Positions 36,402 through 44,713 of a DNA stretch of 64,000 nucleotides are shown here, piece after piece. The DNA comes from Thermohalobaculum sp039821125 (GTDB lineage Bacteria; Pseudomonadota; Alphaproteobacteria; Rhodobacterales; Rhodobacteraceae), in NCBI GenBank assembly GCA_039821125.1, contig JBCBOR010000013.1, positions 19,106 through 83,105 on the forward strand. Direction: 5' to 3'. Each line of letters begins with the position of its first letter. The first letter of the stretch is position 1. Both the position numbers and the translations under genes were made by a program. Below the pieces are notes generated by a model, which was not told where the DNA came from, searched no databases, and was given only the letters and a program-made list of their open reading frames with translations.

Positions 36402-36572
36402 CTATGCCGGACCGTCCCAGGTGTGGCGATCGGTACTCTCTGCCGGCTTGGCGCGCGTGTCCATATCCCGCCGGGCACTCTCATCCCGAGCGACGAGGCG
36501 CAGGCCGCAGGTGCAAGGCGGGATGCAGGTGGCGGGATCACAGATGCAAAACGGGTTCGCGACTTTCGTCAT
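36402..36572 (-). CDS. Cysteine-rich small protein, metallothionein-like
   Basis: 56 aa from an ATG with a good ribosome site (TTGGAGACAC). Residues 7-24 hold five cysteines in a tight pattern: NPFCICDPATCIPPCTCGL (C9, C11, C16, C20, C22). Such CxC-x4-C-x3-CxC spacing resembles bacterial metallothioneins, which bind Zn, Cd or Cu through clustered thiolates. The C-terminal half is charged and probably disordered. It is a freestanding gene convergent with creD. The metal-binding role is inferred from the Cys pattern alone. Confidence 0.6.
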   Translation of the reverse strand: MTKVANPFCICDPATCIPPCTCGLRLVARDESARRDMDTRAKPAESTDRHTWDGPA

Positions 36573-36699
36573 CACGTGTCTCCAATAAATGTTCTGATTT
36601 GAAAAAGGCACGGCAATAGCGAGCACGATTCTACCATCGCGGGGAGACTTTACGAAACGCAAATCGCGGCGATGTCGATCATGCGCCGGACGCCGGAAC

Positions 36700-37593
36700 T
36701 TATCCCTGAGGGTCCATCGGCGTTCCCCAATCCATGCGTTTGCAGAGATCGACGAAGAACTCGACCACCGGTGTATGACGCCGACCCCTGCGGGTCACGA
36801 CCGAGATGGTGCGCCGGATCTCCGGCTCGATCAGTGGGCGGCTTTGCAGTTCGGGGTTGATCGACAGGCTCTCGGGCATGATCGCACAGCCCAGACCGGC
36901 GATGACCATGGCCTGTACCCAGTTCTCGTGCTCGGACTGAAAGCGGTGATCGGTATCGAAGTGATAGGCGTGACCGGCCTCCTCGAAAATATCGAGGTAT
37001 TCGCAGTTGACGCGCTTCAGATAGCGCTCGCCCTTCAGCTCGTTCAGCGGGACCTCATCCATCTGTCCGAACCGGTGCCCTTTGGGAAAGGTGATCACAT
37101 AGGGTTCCGAGAAAAGCGGTGTTGCCTGAAACTCCTCCGATTTCTCCGGCACCGCGACCAGAGCGACGTCCAGATCCCCGGCCAGCATGCGCTCGGTCAG
37201 GGCGCGCCCTGATGCCTCGTGCACGACAAGGGTCAGTTGTGGAGCCCGGCGCGAGAAGAACTCGATCAGGCTGATCAGGCTCGACGGCGCGATGGTGCAC
37301 ATCACACCAAGATCCAGCTTGGCGTTCACCATCTTCGAGAAATCCAGCGCTTCGTCGCGGGCCAGATCGGTCAGCGACAGCGCCTGTTCAAAGCGTGGGC
37401 GCACGACCCGGCCAAGCTCGGTCAGGTGGGTGCGTCGCCCCTCGCGCCGGAAGAGCGGTCCGCCAAGCTCGTCCTCCAGCTTCTTGATCGCCCGGGTCAG
37501 CGCAGGCTGGCTGACATTGCACTCGGCCGCAGCGTGCGTGAAATTCAGATGGGTCGCGACGGTCACAAAGTACCGCATCTGGTGCATTTCCAT
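36700..37593 (-). CDS. LysR-family transcriptional regulator
   Basis: 297 aa. The N-terminal winged helix reads MRYFVTVATHLNFTHAAAE, NVSQPALTRAIKKLEDELGGPLFRR, a textbook LysR DNA-binding domain. The C-terminal two-lobed effector domain spans ~90-290 (LDLGVMCTIAPSSL, DVALVAVPEK, VQAMVIAGLGCAIMPES). LysR proteins usually control a divergent neighbour, but the divergent side is a 540-bp non-coding stretch ending in a winged-helix gene, so its target is not obvious. Confidence 0.93.
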   Translation of the reverse strand: MEMHQMRYFVTVATHLNFTHAAAECNVSQPALTRAIKKLEDELGGPLFRREGRRTHLTELGRVVRPRFEQALSLTDLARDEALDFSKMVNAKLDLGVMCTIAPSSLISLIEFFSRRAPQLTLVVHEASGRALTERMLAGDLDVALVAVPEKSEEFQATPLFSEPYVITFPKGHRFGQMDEVPLNELKGERYLKRVNCEYLDIFEEAGHAYHFDTDHRFQSEHENWVQAMVIAGLGCAIMPESLSINPELQSRPLIEPEIRRTISVVTRRGRRHTPVVEFFVDLCKRMDWGTPMDPQG

Positions 37594-38137
37594 GAACTCT
37601 GCCTCGCGCTGGTCCGAATGCTACGGCTGTTTATAGGACACCTTTTTCTCGTGGTCCCATGCGCATTGGGTATCGAACCGATGCATTGCGCTGACCTAAA
37701 CACAATTTTCCCAACGCCCACATTGTGATCGTCGGCGACGGGTAGGTTCGCGTCGTTCTCGGCTAGACAAAATTCGGGCATGCCGAAACAGACAGGATCT
37801 GTGTCGGACGGCCCGGTCTGAGGAACTAGAACGGGGATCCGAGCATGAAGAACGGTGCCAAGACTTGGAGAGGCTCGCAGGCGCGCGCGTTCTCGGCGGT
37901 CCGGCCTGTCCGCTGCGGCCGGACATCGCGACCGAAACCACGTGATACCGCGCAGGCTGACCGAAGTAGGGTCTGGCTCGACAGAGCCGCCTGACGGCCG
38001 CGACGCGCAGGCCGTCAGGCGGCCAGCGCCGCACTCATCCGCAATTTCCAGCAACGCGAAGGCGTGTGCCTCCCGCCTGACAGCCCGATGGGCCGTCGGC
38101 CCCAGCAGTGCAACCTCCGAGGACAAGGAGTACAGGT
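37594..38137. other. Intergenic region between lysR and the winged-helix gene
   Basis: About 540 bp with no gene I can support; frames here have Arg/Ser-rich, non-protein-like composition. It contains the divergent promoters and a very strong 14-bp inverted repeat (37986-38023, listed separately). Confidence 0.5.
37986..38023. terminator. 14-bp perfect inverted repeat with 10-base loop
   Basis: GCCGCCTGACGGCC pairs exactly with GGCCGTCAGGCGGC. It is the strongest hairpin seen in the window. There is no T-run after it and no recognised gene directly before it. It may terminate an unannotated transcript or be a structured RNA or dispersed repeat. Confidence 0.55.
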
Positions 38138-38539
38138 GTGGACCGTCCATTTGACCCGACAGGCAAACCAAACCGCGCGCCGACGGCCGGTGACGCCGGA
38201 GCAACCCCCCCGATGGACGCAGCGTTCGTCCTGGATTTCGATGACCTGCACCTGCATGGTCCGACAGAGCGGGTCTTGCGTCTGACCCGGCTGGAGATGC
38301 GGCTGCTCTGGTATCTCGCGGCGCAGGAGGGGCGCGAGGTCAGCAAGGCCGAGCTTCTCGATCAGGTCTGGCGCTATGCGCCGTCGACCTCGACGCATAC
38401 GGTGCAGACCCATATCTGGCGACTGCGGCGCAAGATTGCCGGAACCTTCCCGGAGGTGAGTGTCATCCGCACCGGCCCGGGGGGCTATGCGATCGCGAGC
38501 CAAGTCACATGGACGGGGACGTTGCCCACACCGGGGTAA
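38138..38539 (+). CDS. Stand-alone winged-helix (OmpR/PhoB-type) DNA-binding protein
   Basis: 133 aa from a GTG at 38138 with AAGGAG seven bases upstream. A disordered N-terminus of ~30 residues leads to a complete trans_reg_C domain: LTRLEMRLLWYLAAQEGREVSKAELL, VWRYAPSTSTHTVQTHIWRLRRKI and IRTGPGGYAI. There is no receiver domain, so it is not a normal two-component regulator. Such truncated forms can be constitutive regulators or partners of a distant protein. It converges with the EAL gene. Confidence 0.85.
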   Translation: MDRPFDPTGKPNRAPTAGDAGATPPMDAAFVLDFDDLHLHGPTERVLRLTRLEMRLLWYLAAQEGREVSKAELLDQVWRYAPSTSTHTVQTHIWRLRRKIAGTFPEVSVIRTGPGGYAIASQVTWTGTLPTPG

Positions 38540-38567
38540 GCCGCTCCGGTATCGGCCCCGGCCCCGG

Positions 38568-40460
38568 TCACGCCGATTTGGCGGTGCGAAACCCCTCCAG
38601 CGTCTTGGCGCGCCCGTCCAACCACATCTCCATCCGCTGCAACGTCATGGGTTTGCCGAACCAATAGCCTTGTGCGTTGGCGCATCCGAGCTCGCGCAGA
38701 ATGCCGACCTGCTCATTCGTCTCGATGCCCTCGGCCAGCACCTCCAGATCAAGCTCGCGGCAGAGTGCGATGATCGCGCGGACAACGGCTTCATTCGCCG
38801 CCTGTGGCAGCGGTTCGATCAGCGACTTGTCGATCTTGATTGATGAGATATCCAGCGAGGCCAAGTTCGACATGGCCGCGTAGCCCGAGCCGAAATCGTC
38901 CAACTCGACGCAGAACCCGGCCTGGTGCAGCTTTGCGATGTTCTTCGAGGCGATATCGCTGTCACCCGCGATCAGCGTCTCCTCCAGCACTTCGACCGCC
39001 AGCGCCTCCGGTGTCAGGTTGCGGCTGTCCAGTTCGAACATCAGCAAGTCAGGGTAGGCAGGGTCCCGCAGGCTCTGAGACGACGCGTTGATCGATACAC
39101 GCGGCACATCGTATCCGCGTGCGCGCATCACAACCAGCGCGTCCAGACCCTGTTGAAGAATGGTGGCGTCGATATCTGCGACCAGCCCCGCTTCCGAGGC
39201 GACATCGATGAACTCGTCCGGTGTCAGGATACCATTGCGCGGATGCGACCAGCGGGCGAGCAATTCGAAACCGATCAGGCGTTCGTCCTTCAGGCTGATC
39301 TGCGGCTGGAAGTAAGCCTCCAGCCCGCCTTTGATGATCGCTTCCTTCAACTCGCCGAACAGCCGTTGGCGATTGGAATGCACCGAGCCCATCTCCTCGA
39401 GGAACATCTTGTAGCCGTTCCGGCCTGCGCGCTTTGCCTCGTAGAGTGCGATATCGGCTGCAAGGATCAGATCATCCGGCGTGCTGCCTGCCGCATCCGA
39501 GATTGCAATGCCGATACTGGCGCCGACCTTGCACTCCTCGCCGTCGAAATACATCGTCTGCTGCACGTTCTCGATCAGCCGGGCGCCGATCCGCGCGATT
39601 ACCTCGCTCTCGTCTCCGATCGGGGCGACGACGACAAACTCGTCACAGCCGACCCGTGCCAGGAAGTCATTGTTGCGCAGAACATGGCGCATGCGTTTGG
39701 CCGAAGTTTTCAGCACGAAATCCCCGGCCGCCTGGCCGAGCGTGTCATTGATCGGCCGGAAGTGATCGAGATCGATGTTGAACACCGCAACGCGGGTGCC
39801 GTTTTCTGCCGCAGCGTTCAGGGACAGCGCCAGATGCGCAAGCAGGTACTGGCGGTTCGGCAGGCCGGTCAGGACATCATGGCGCGCGTGGTAATCCTCG
39901 GTCGGGGTCGCCTCGCTCAGCCGGACCGATGCGATCCGCCGCTCCGTGACGTTACGCTCGACGGAGATGAACTTGCTGACGCCGGTCTCGCTGTCGGTGA
40001 TCGGGATCAGCTCGAAATCCGTCCAGAACGGCGCCTCGTCCGAGCGCCGGTTCTCCAGTTCACCACGGAAGGTACGGCCTTTGTCCCATGCGTGGTCCAG
40101 ATCGTCGATATGCTTCGGGTTGGCATCGCGCCGGCCGAGAATGTCGCGGAAGTCGCGCCCGACCAGATCGTCCGCCGCAAATCCGCTGTGCCGCGCGAAC
40201 GCCGCGTTCAGCCACTCGATCCTGCCGGTCCGGCTGATGATCGAGACGCCGTCGCTGGTGTGCTCTGCGACGAGGGCGAGGTTGCGCGCCTCCTTCTCGC
40301 TGGCCTCCAGATCGGCGGCATCCTGCATCTGGCGCCGCTGCAAGGGGGCGATCAGCGTAAGCCATACGGTCGAGAGCAACGCACTGACCAGAACGACCGA
40401 CAGGATCTGGGCAGCCTGCACGACCTGCACGACCTGCACGCCAGCGCATCCGAGCGCCAT
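38568..40460 (-). CDS. PAS-GGDEF-EAL protein, C-terminal part of a frameshifted gene
   Basis: 630 aa. Order: one membrane helix (~19-38), PAS domain (~60-180), GGDEF domain (~190-355) and EAL domain (~370-620). The GGDEF signature is altered to GCDEF (RVGCDEFVVV). The EAL signature reads ELL (GFELLARW) but other catalytic residues remain: the Asn of SINASSQS, EVLEET, DDFGSGYA, IKIDKS, LAEGIET and AQGYWFGKP. Likely a c-di-GMP phosphodiesterase with a weak or dead cyclase. It overlaps and is out of frame with the sensor half at 40352-40954, so a frameshift is likely. Confidence 0.85.
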   Translation of the reverse strand: MALGCAGVQVVQVVQAAQILSVVLVSALLSTVWLTLIAPLQRRQMQDAADLEASEKEARNLALVAEHTSDGVSIISRTGRIEWLNAAFARHSGFAADDLVGRDFRDILGRRDANPKHIDDLDHAWDKGRTFRGELENRRSDEAPFWTDFELIPITDSETGVSKFISVERNVTERRIASVRLSEATPTEDYHARHDVLTGLPNRQYLLAHLALSLNAAAENGTRVAVFNIDLDHFRPINDTLGQAAGDFVLKTSAKRMRHVLRNNDFLARVGCDEFVVVAPIGDESEVIARIGARLIENVQQTMYFDGEECKVGASIGIAISDAAGSTPDDLILAADIALYEAKRAGRNGYKMFLEEMGSVHSNRQRLFGELKEAIIKGGLEAYFQPQISLKDERLIGFELLARWSHPRNGILTPDEFIDVASEAGLVADIDATILQQGLDALVVMRARGYDVPRVSINASSQSLRDPAYPDLLMFELDSRNLTPEALAVEVLEETLIAGDSDIASKNIAKLHQAGFCVELDDFGSGYAAMSNLASLDISSIKIDKSLIEPLPQAANEAVVRAIIALCRELDLEVLAEGIETNEQVGILRELGCANAQGYWFGKPMTLQRMEMWLDGRAKTLEGFRTAKSA

Positions 40461-40954
40461 GCTGCGAGTTCGCTCAGATCATAGACCAGATTGCCCCGGG
40501 TGTGCGCCTGCACCGTGCTGGCATAAAATTCGCGATCGACCGGGGTCTCGGCGTTCGCGAGGTTGGTTATGCTGCGCGCCAGAAGACGAAGACGGTCCCG
40601 GATGCTGTTCTTGGCGTCGAGCCGCGCTTCGGTTTCGTGGGCATCCAGCAGAAAGCCTTCCAGCAGTCCCGGCTGCCCGGGCAGGTTCTTTTCCACGGCC
40701 TTGAGCCGGTCAGCGAGCATCTTGAGATCGAACTGGGCGACCCGCAGTTCATTGTCGGTCCTGGCTCGCAGCACTTCCTGCGCCTTGACCTGCACCCGTT
40801 CGACCTGCACGCGCAGCTTGGCCGTCCGGTCCAGCATGGCCAGTTCACTTGTGGTCGCGGACGATACCATGAAGCTCAGCGCCATGGCGGCGCCGATGAC
40901 GCCGACCACCGCCAGTCCGGCGCAGAAGAACATGAGTCCGAGAGAGTTTCGCAC
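40352..40954 (-). CDS. Sensor (N-terminal) half of the frameshifted GGDEF-EAL protein
   Basis: About 200 aa from a GTG at 40954 (GAAGGTGG upstream). It has a signal-anchor helix (GLMFFCAGLAVVGVIGAAMALSF split) and a ~140-residue periplasmic helical region rich in charged residues (VERVQVKAQEVLRARTDNE, LKAVEKNLPGQPG, DRLRLLARSITNLANAE). Its end runs into Cys/Arg/Ser-rich nonsense (RSCRSCRLPRSCRSF) where the other frame encodes the expected second membrane helix. Together the two frames make one standard membrane-bound sensor cyclase/phosphodiesterase. Sequencing error or a real mutation cannot be told apart here. Confidence 0.65.
   Translation of the reverse strand: MRNSLGLMFFCAGLAVVGVIGAAMALSFMVSSATTSELAMLDRTAKLRVQVERVQVKAQEVLRARTDNELRVAQFDLKMLADRLKAVEKNLPGQPGLLEGFLLDAHETEARLDAKNSIRDRLRLLARSITNLANAETPVDREFYASTVQAHTRGNLVYDLSELAAWRSDALACRSCRSCRLPRSCRSFWSVRCSRPYGLR
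40415..40441. repeat. Three tandem 9-bp repeats at the frameshift region
   Basis: CCTGCACGA repeats three times (last base varies in the third). On the coding strand the unit is TCGTGCAGG. It lies exactly where the sensor frame and the PAS-GGDEF-EAL frame overlap. A change of whole 9-bp units would keep the frame, so the repeat alone does not explain the shift, but it is a site prone to slippage. Confidence 0.7.
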
Positions 40955-41056
40955 AGCGCCACCTTCGAAGATCGAGTCAAGGTGACAGAGAACGTTTGCA
41001 TCAGCGCTAACGCAGATGGTTCTCAAAGGGTTAACACACCGTCGGACTGCCCGCGC

Positions 41057-42196
41057 TCAGGCCGCGGCCCGCTGTGCGCGCGACCAGACAAGGTTACCGG
41101 CACGGAAGACCATCTCGGTCTGAGGTCCTGCATCGGTCAGGCGCAGGGCGATGACATCGGCCTCGGCTCCGGCGGTCAGCGTTCCGCGCGGGGCCATGCC
41201 CGCCGCCGCTGCCGGGTTGGTGGACACAACCGCCCAGTGCCGCGCCAGTGCCTCCGCCGAGCCGTTGCCCAGCTTGGCCGCGGCGCGCAGCTGCGCAGGG
41301 TAGTAATAGTCCGACGCAAGGCAGGTACACAGCCCATCGGCAATCGCGGGGGCCGCATCGATCGCGCCGATATGGCTGCCGCCGCGCAGCACGTTCGGCG
41401 CACCCAGAATTGTGTGCTCGCCCTTCGCGATGGCGTCCTCGGCGGTGGGGCGGGTCAGTGGGAACTCGCACACATCGATGCCCAGCGCGCGGTGATCGTG
41501 GCGGACCTCCGGGCTCTTTTCATCATGGGCAAGGCAGATCACCCCGGCCGCTTTCGCCGCTGTCGCCAGCCGGGCGATCGTGCCGGGCACCTCGTCCGCC
41601 CGTGCGCCGACCCGTGCGATCAGGGCGCGGAACTCGGCCTCGCTGAGGCCCGAGCGGGCGGCGTATTTCGCGACCTTGTCGGCCTCGCGGCCGTCTGCGA
41701 GCAGGTTCAGGTAGTGATCGTTGAAGGCCAGCATTGGCGCCGGGTCCAGCGATAGCCACGCCTCGATCTGGTCTGCCGCCTCGAGCGCGTAGATCTCCCA
41801 CCTCAGCTGGATCCGGATATCGGCCATGAAGTGCGGGCGCAGGCGCTGCCAGGCTGCAATCAGCGCGCGGCCCTGGTCGAGACTGCGCAGCCCCGGCTCC
41901 CACGAGATGGTCAGCGCCAGATAGGCCGTCGTGATCCCGTTCGTGACCAGTTGCGCATCGGTCTCCATCAGCGCCGTGTCGAGATCGAAGTAGACGCCGG
42001 GCCGGGGGGACAGGTTCCGCTCGAACCCATCGCCATGCAGGTCCACGATTCCAGGCGCCAGGATCAGGCCCGTGGCATCGATCACCCGAGCACCCGGCGC
42101 GGCCTCGGCCACAACACCATCGGCAATCGCCAGATCCCCGGCAGCCAACGTGCCGTCACGGATGATCTGCCCGCCCGTCAGTCTGTACGATGCCAT
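41057..42196 (-). CDS. phnM: Alpha-D-ribose 1-methylphosphonate 5-triphosphate diphosphatase PhnM
   Basis: 379 aa amidohydrolase. VDLHGDGFERNLSPRPGVYFD holds the first metal-binding His and is specific to PhnM; LAHDEKS, FPLTRPTAEDA, GAPNVLRGGSHIG and CLASDYYYP are further PhnM motifs. The enzyme removes pyrophosphate in the C-P lyase pathway. It is the last gene of a phnD-C-E-M operon, 15 bp after phnE. The lyase core genes phnGHIJKL are not in the window. Confidence 0.95.
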   Translation of the reverse strand: MASYRLTGGQIIRDGTLAAGDLAIADGVVAEAAPGARVIDATGLILAPGIVDLHGDGFERNLSPRPGVYFDLDTALMETDAQLVTNGITTAYLALTISWEPGLRSLDQGRALIAAWQRLRPHFMADIRIQLRWEIYALEAADQIEAWLSLDPAPMLAFNDHYLNLLADGREADKVAKYAARSGLSEAEFRALIARVGARADEVPGTIARLATAAKAAGVICLAHDEKSPEVRHDHRALGIDVCEFPLTRPTAEDAIAKGEHTILGAPNVLRGGSHIGAIDAAPAIADGLCTCLASDYYYPAQLRAAAKLGNGSAEALARHWAVVSTNPAAAAGMAPRGTLTAGAEADVIALRLTDAGPQTEMVFRAGNLVWSRAQRAAA

Positions 42197-42211
42197 GTCG
42201 GCCCCCCAAAG

Positions 42212-43003
42212 TTACTGCACCCGCGCCCGCAGGCGGTCGGTTGCATACTCCATCACCAGCACGATCAGGAAGATCACCAGAATTATCGTCGACGCGTTCT
42301 GGTATTGGAAGAGATCGAACGCAACCTTCAATTCCTGGCCGATCCCGCCCGCGCCGACGAGGCCCAGCACCACCGAGGATCGCACCGCCTTCTCCAGCGA
42401 GAAAAGGCCCGCGTTGATCATCGCAGGCGCCGCCATTGGCAGGATCGCCGCCATCAGGATCGAGGCCCGGTTGGCGCCGATGGCGCTCAGCGCGTCCTGC
42501 GGCTCCTTTTCGGCATCCTCCATCGCTTCGGCGAAGAACCGCCCGCAGAACCCGATGGTGTCGACGATGATCGTCATGGTGCCGGCCACGGCGCCGAGGC
42601 CGACAGTGGCGACGAACAACAACGCCCAGACCAGATCCGGTACCGTTCGCAGAAGCGAGACGACCGCTTTGACCGCATAGCATCCCCGCCCGATGGGCGA
42701 GACCCCGCGCGCTGCCAACCACCCGATGGGCAGGCTGAGCGCAATGCCGATGGCGGCGCCGACAAGGGCGATCTGAAAGGTCTCGATGATCCGCCAGGCA
42801 ACCCGCTCGAGAAAGGCGCCATCGATGTTCGGCGGCAGCATCCGTTCGACAAGGCGCAGCATCGCGGGCACGCCGTCGGCGAGTTGACCGGGGCTGGGCG
42901 CAACCTGCGTGGCGGAGACCAGGATCAGCGCTGCGATCCCGATCCACATGGCAAACGCAAGGGGCGAGATCCGGTTCAGGCGGGGCGGGGTCGGCGTGGC
43001 CAT
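42212..43003 (-). CDS. phnE: Phosphonate ABC transporter permease PhnE
   Basis: 263 aa from the ATG at 43003, 2 bp after the phnC stop; the longer upstream frame overlaps phnC and is spurious. About six membrane helices, with the PhnE pattern GRGCYAVKAVVSLLRTVPDL, IGFCGRFFAEAMEDAEKEP (the EAA-like loop touching the ATPase) and LGLVGAGGIGQELKVAFDLF. It forms the membrane channel for phosphonate uptake with PhnC and PhnD. Only one permease gene is present, which implies a homodimer. Confidence 0.94.
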   Translation of the reverse strand: MATPTPPRLNRISPLAFAMWIGIAALILVSATQVAPSPGQLADGVPAMLRLVERMLPPNIDGAFLERVAWRIIETFQIALVGAAIGIALSLPIGWLAARGVSPIGRGCYAVKAVVSLLRTVPDLVWALLFVATVGLGAVAGTMTIIVDTIGFCGRFFAEAMEDAEKEPQDALSAIGANRASILMAAILPMAAPAMINAGLFSLEKAVRSSVVLGLVGAGGIGQELKVAFDLFQYQNASTIILVIFLIVLVMEYATDRLRARVQ

Positions 43004-43005
43004 GC

Positions 43006-43782
43006 TCAGTGGAAACTTTCGGTCAGTGCGACAGGCGTCACATCGGAACTGGGGCGGTCGAAGGCCAGCACACCGCCGCGCAGTGCGATCACCCGGTCGG
43101 AATAGGCCACAGCATGGTCCATATCGTGCGAGGTGTAGATCAGCGTGATCCCGTGCGCGCGGGCGCGGTCCGAGAAGACCTCCATCACGTCGCGCCCTGC
43201 GGCAGGGTCGAGACTGGCGGCGGGCTCGTCCGCGATGATGATCTGCGGGCGGCGCACCAGCGCGCGGGCGATGGCGACCCTCTGGCGTTGCCCGCCAGAG
43301 AGCTGATCGGTCCGGCGCAGCGCCAGATCGGCCAGACCGACTTCGGCCAGTGCGGCTGCGGCGCGGACACGCCACTCTGCAGGGGCCGTGACATGGGAAA
43401 AGCCGCGCCACGACCCCGGTGCGCCCAGCATCCCGTGCACAACATTCGACAGGACCGTCCGGCGCAGCACCAGCCCGTGGTTCTGGAACACGAACCCGGT
43501 CTGCTGACGCAGGCGTGCGCGCGCCGCCGCGCTGCCATCGGAGAGATCCGAGCCCAGGATCTGCACCCGGCCCGACGTGACCGGCAACAGACCGATCACG
43601 CACTTCAGAAGGGTGGACTTGCCCGACCCGTTCGCCCCGATCAGGGCAACCCGGCTGCCCGCCGCGATGTCGAGCGAAATGCCGCGCAGGACCATCGGCC
43701 CGCGCGGATAGGATTTCTCCAGCGCTTGAACGGAAAGAGCAGGGGGCGCGACGACGCCCACCGCGGCTGTACCTTCGGGCAC
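43006..43782 (-). CDS. phnC: Phosphonate ABC transporter ATP-binding protein PhnC
   Basis: 258 aa with a GTG start directly next to the phnD stop. All ABC motifs are intact: Walker A GANGSGKSTLLKCV (~49-62), Q-loop FVFQNHGLV, signature LSGGQRQRVAIARAL, Walker B IIIADEPAASLDP and the switch His in IYTSHDMDHA. It powers PhnE-mediated import. The start and stop arrangement (abutting phnD, 2 bp from phnE) makes a tight operon. Confidence 0.95.
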   Translation of the reverse strand: MPEGTAAVGVVAPPALSVQALEKSYPRGPMVLRGISLDIAAGSRVALIGANGSGKSTLLKCVIGLLPVTSGRVQILGSDLSDGSAAARARLRQQTGFVFQNHGLVLRRTVLSNVVHGMLGAPGSWRGFSHVTAPAEWRVRAAAALAEVGLADLALRRTDQLSGGQRQRVAIARALVRRPQIIIADEPAASLDPAAGRDVMEVFSDRARAHGITLIYTSHDMDHAVAYSDRVIALRGGVLAFDRPSSDVTPVALTESFH

Positions 43783-44640
43783 CTAGTCGCCAACGAAGCC
43801 TTTGGTGTCGACGCCGATGGTTTTGTACATCGAGCGCACATAGTCATAGTCGGCATCGTCGATCTCGGTCAGGAAGAACCCGCCCGAATACTTCTGGTTG
43901 TCGTCGCCTTTCAGAACCGCGGCCATCAGTGCCTCACCCTGGTTCAGGAAGGCATCGCGCACTTTGGCGAAGGTCGCATCGTCAACATCCTTGCGGGCAA
44001 CTAGAATGTCATTGGGCAGATCGCGGCCACGGGCAACCACGGTAAAGGCCTGATCCGGAAACGCTTTGCGGATCTTCTGCAGGTGGCCCATGTTCATGCC
44101 AACGGCCTGGATGTCGCCGCGGATCAGCGCCTCGATCGCGATGTTGCGGCTGATGATCTGCGCGTCATAGTCCGAGCCGTAGGTCAGCCCCATATCCGAC
44201 AGCGCCTGCGCCGGGCCGAGATGCTGCGAGGTCGAGCCGACCGAGCCAAAGGTCACGGTCTTGCCCTTCAGATCCTCGACCGTGCGGATCGGTCCCTTGG
44301 CCAGCGTCACGATCTGCGCAAAGTAATCCGGGCGCTGCCAGGCGACGACGATCTTGGGATCGGCCAGTTCCTTGATCACCACGTACTCGGCGGGGCCGGT
44401 CAGGACGAAATCGACCTGCCCTGCGTTCATCGCCTCGACCGCCGCGGTGCGCGAGGAGACGGGGAAGAGATCGATCTCCAGACCGGTCTTGTCCTCAAGC
44501 GCTTGTTCGAACGCGCCGAATTCCTGCTGGAGCGCCTCCAGCCCCTCGATATCGGTGACGGCAAACTTCACCGTGTCGGCGGCGTGGGCCGCTGTGGCGA
44601 CGCCCAAGGCGAGCGCGGCGGCGATCAGGGTGCGGAACAT
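43783..44640 (-). CDS. phnD: Phosphonate ABC transporter substrate-binding protein PhnD
   Basis: 285 aa from the ATG at 44640 (GGAGGGAGAA upstream). A Sec signal peptide ends at AAHAAD. The mature protein shows PhnD features: FAVTDIEGLEALQQEFGAF, VDFVLTGPAEYVVIKE, FGSVGSTSQHLGPAQAL. It binds phosphonates or phosphite-like esters in the periplasm. First gene of the phn operon. No Pho box could be confirmed by eye upstream, though phosphate control would be expected. Confidence 0.93.
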   Translation of the reverse strand: MFRTLIAAALALGVATAAHAADTVKFAVTDIEGLEALQQEFGAFEQALEDKTGLEIDLFPVSSRTAAVEAMNAGQVDFVLTGPAEYVVIKELADPKIVVAWQRPDYFAQIVTLAKGPIRTVEDLKGKTVTFGSVGSTSQHLGPAQALSDMGLTYGSDYDAQIISRNIAIEALIRGDIQAVGMNMGHLQKIRKAFPDQAFTVVARGRDLPNDILVARKDVDDATFAKVRDAFLNQGEALMAAVLKGDDNQKYSGGFFLTEIDDADYDYVRSMYKTIGVDTKGFVGD

Positions 44641-44713
44641 GGTGTTTCTCCCTCCTAAGGACCTGCCGGGATGGAAGATCACAGGATCGCTTCAGCCACG
44701 TGTCGGCACTGTG

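Noticed and set aside
38925..40484. 519-codon plus-strand frame opposite the GGDEF-EAL gene
   Set aside because: Antisense shadow; no domain signature.
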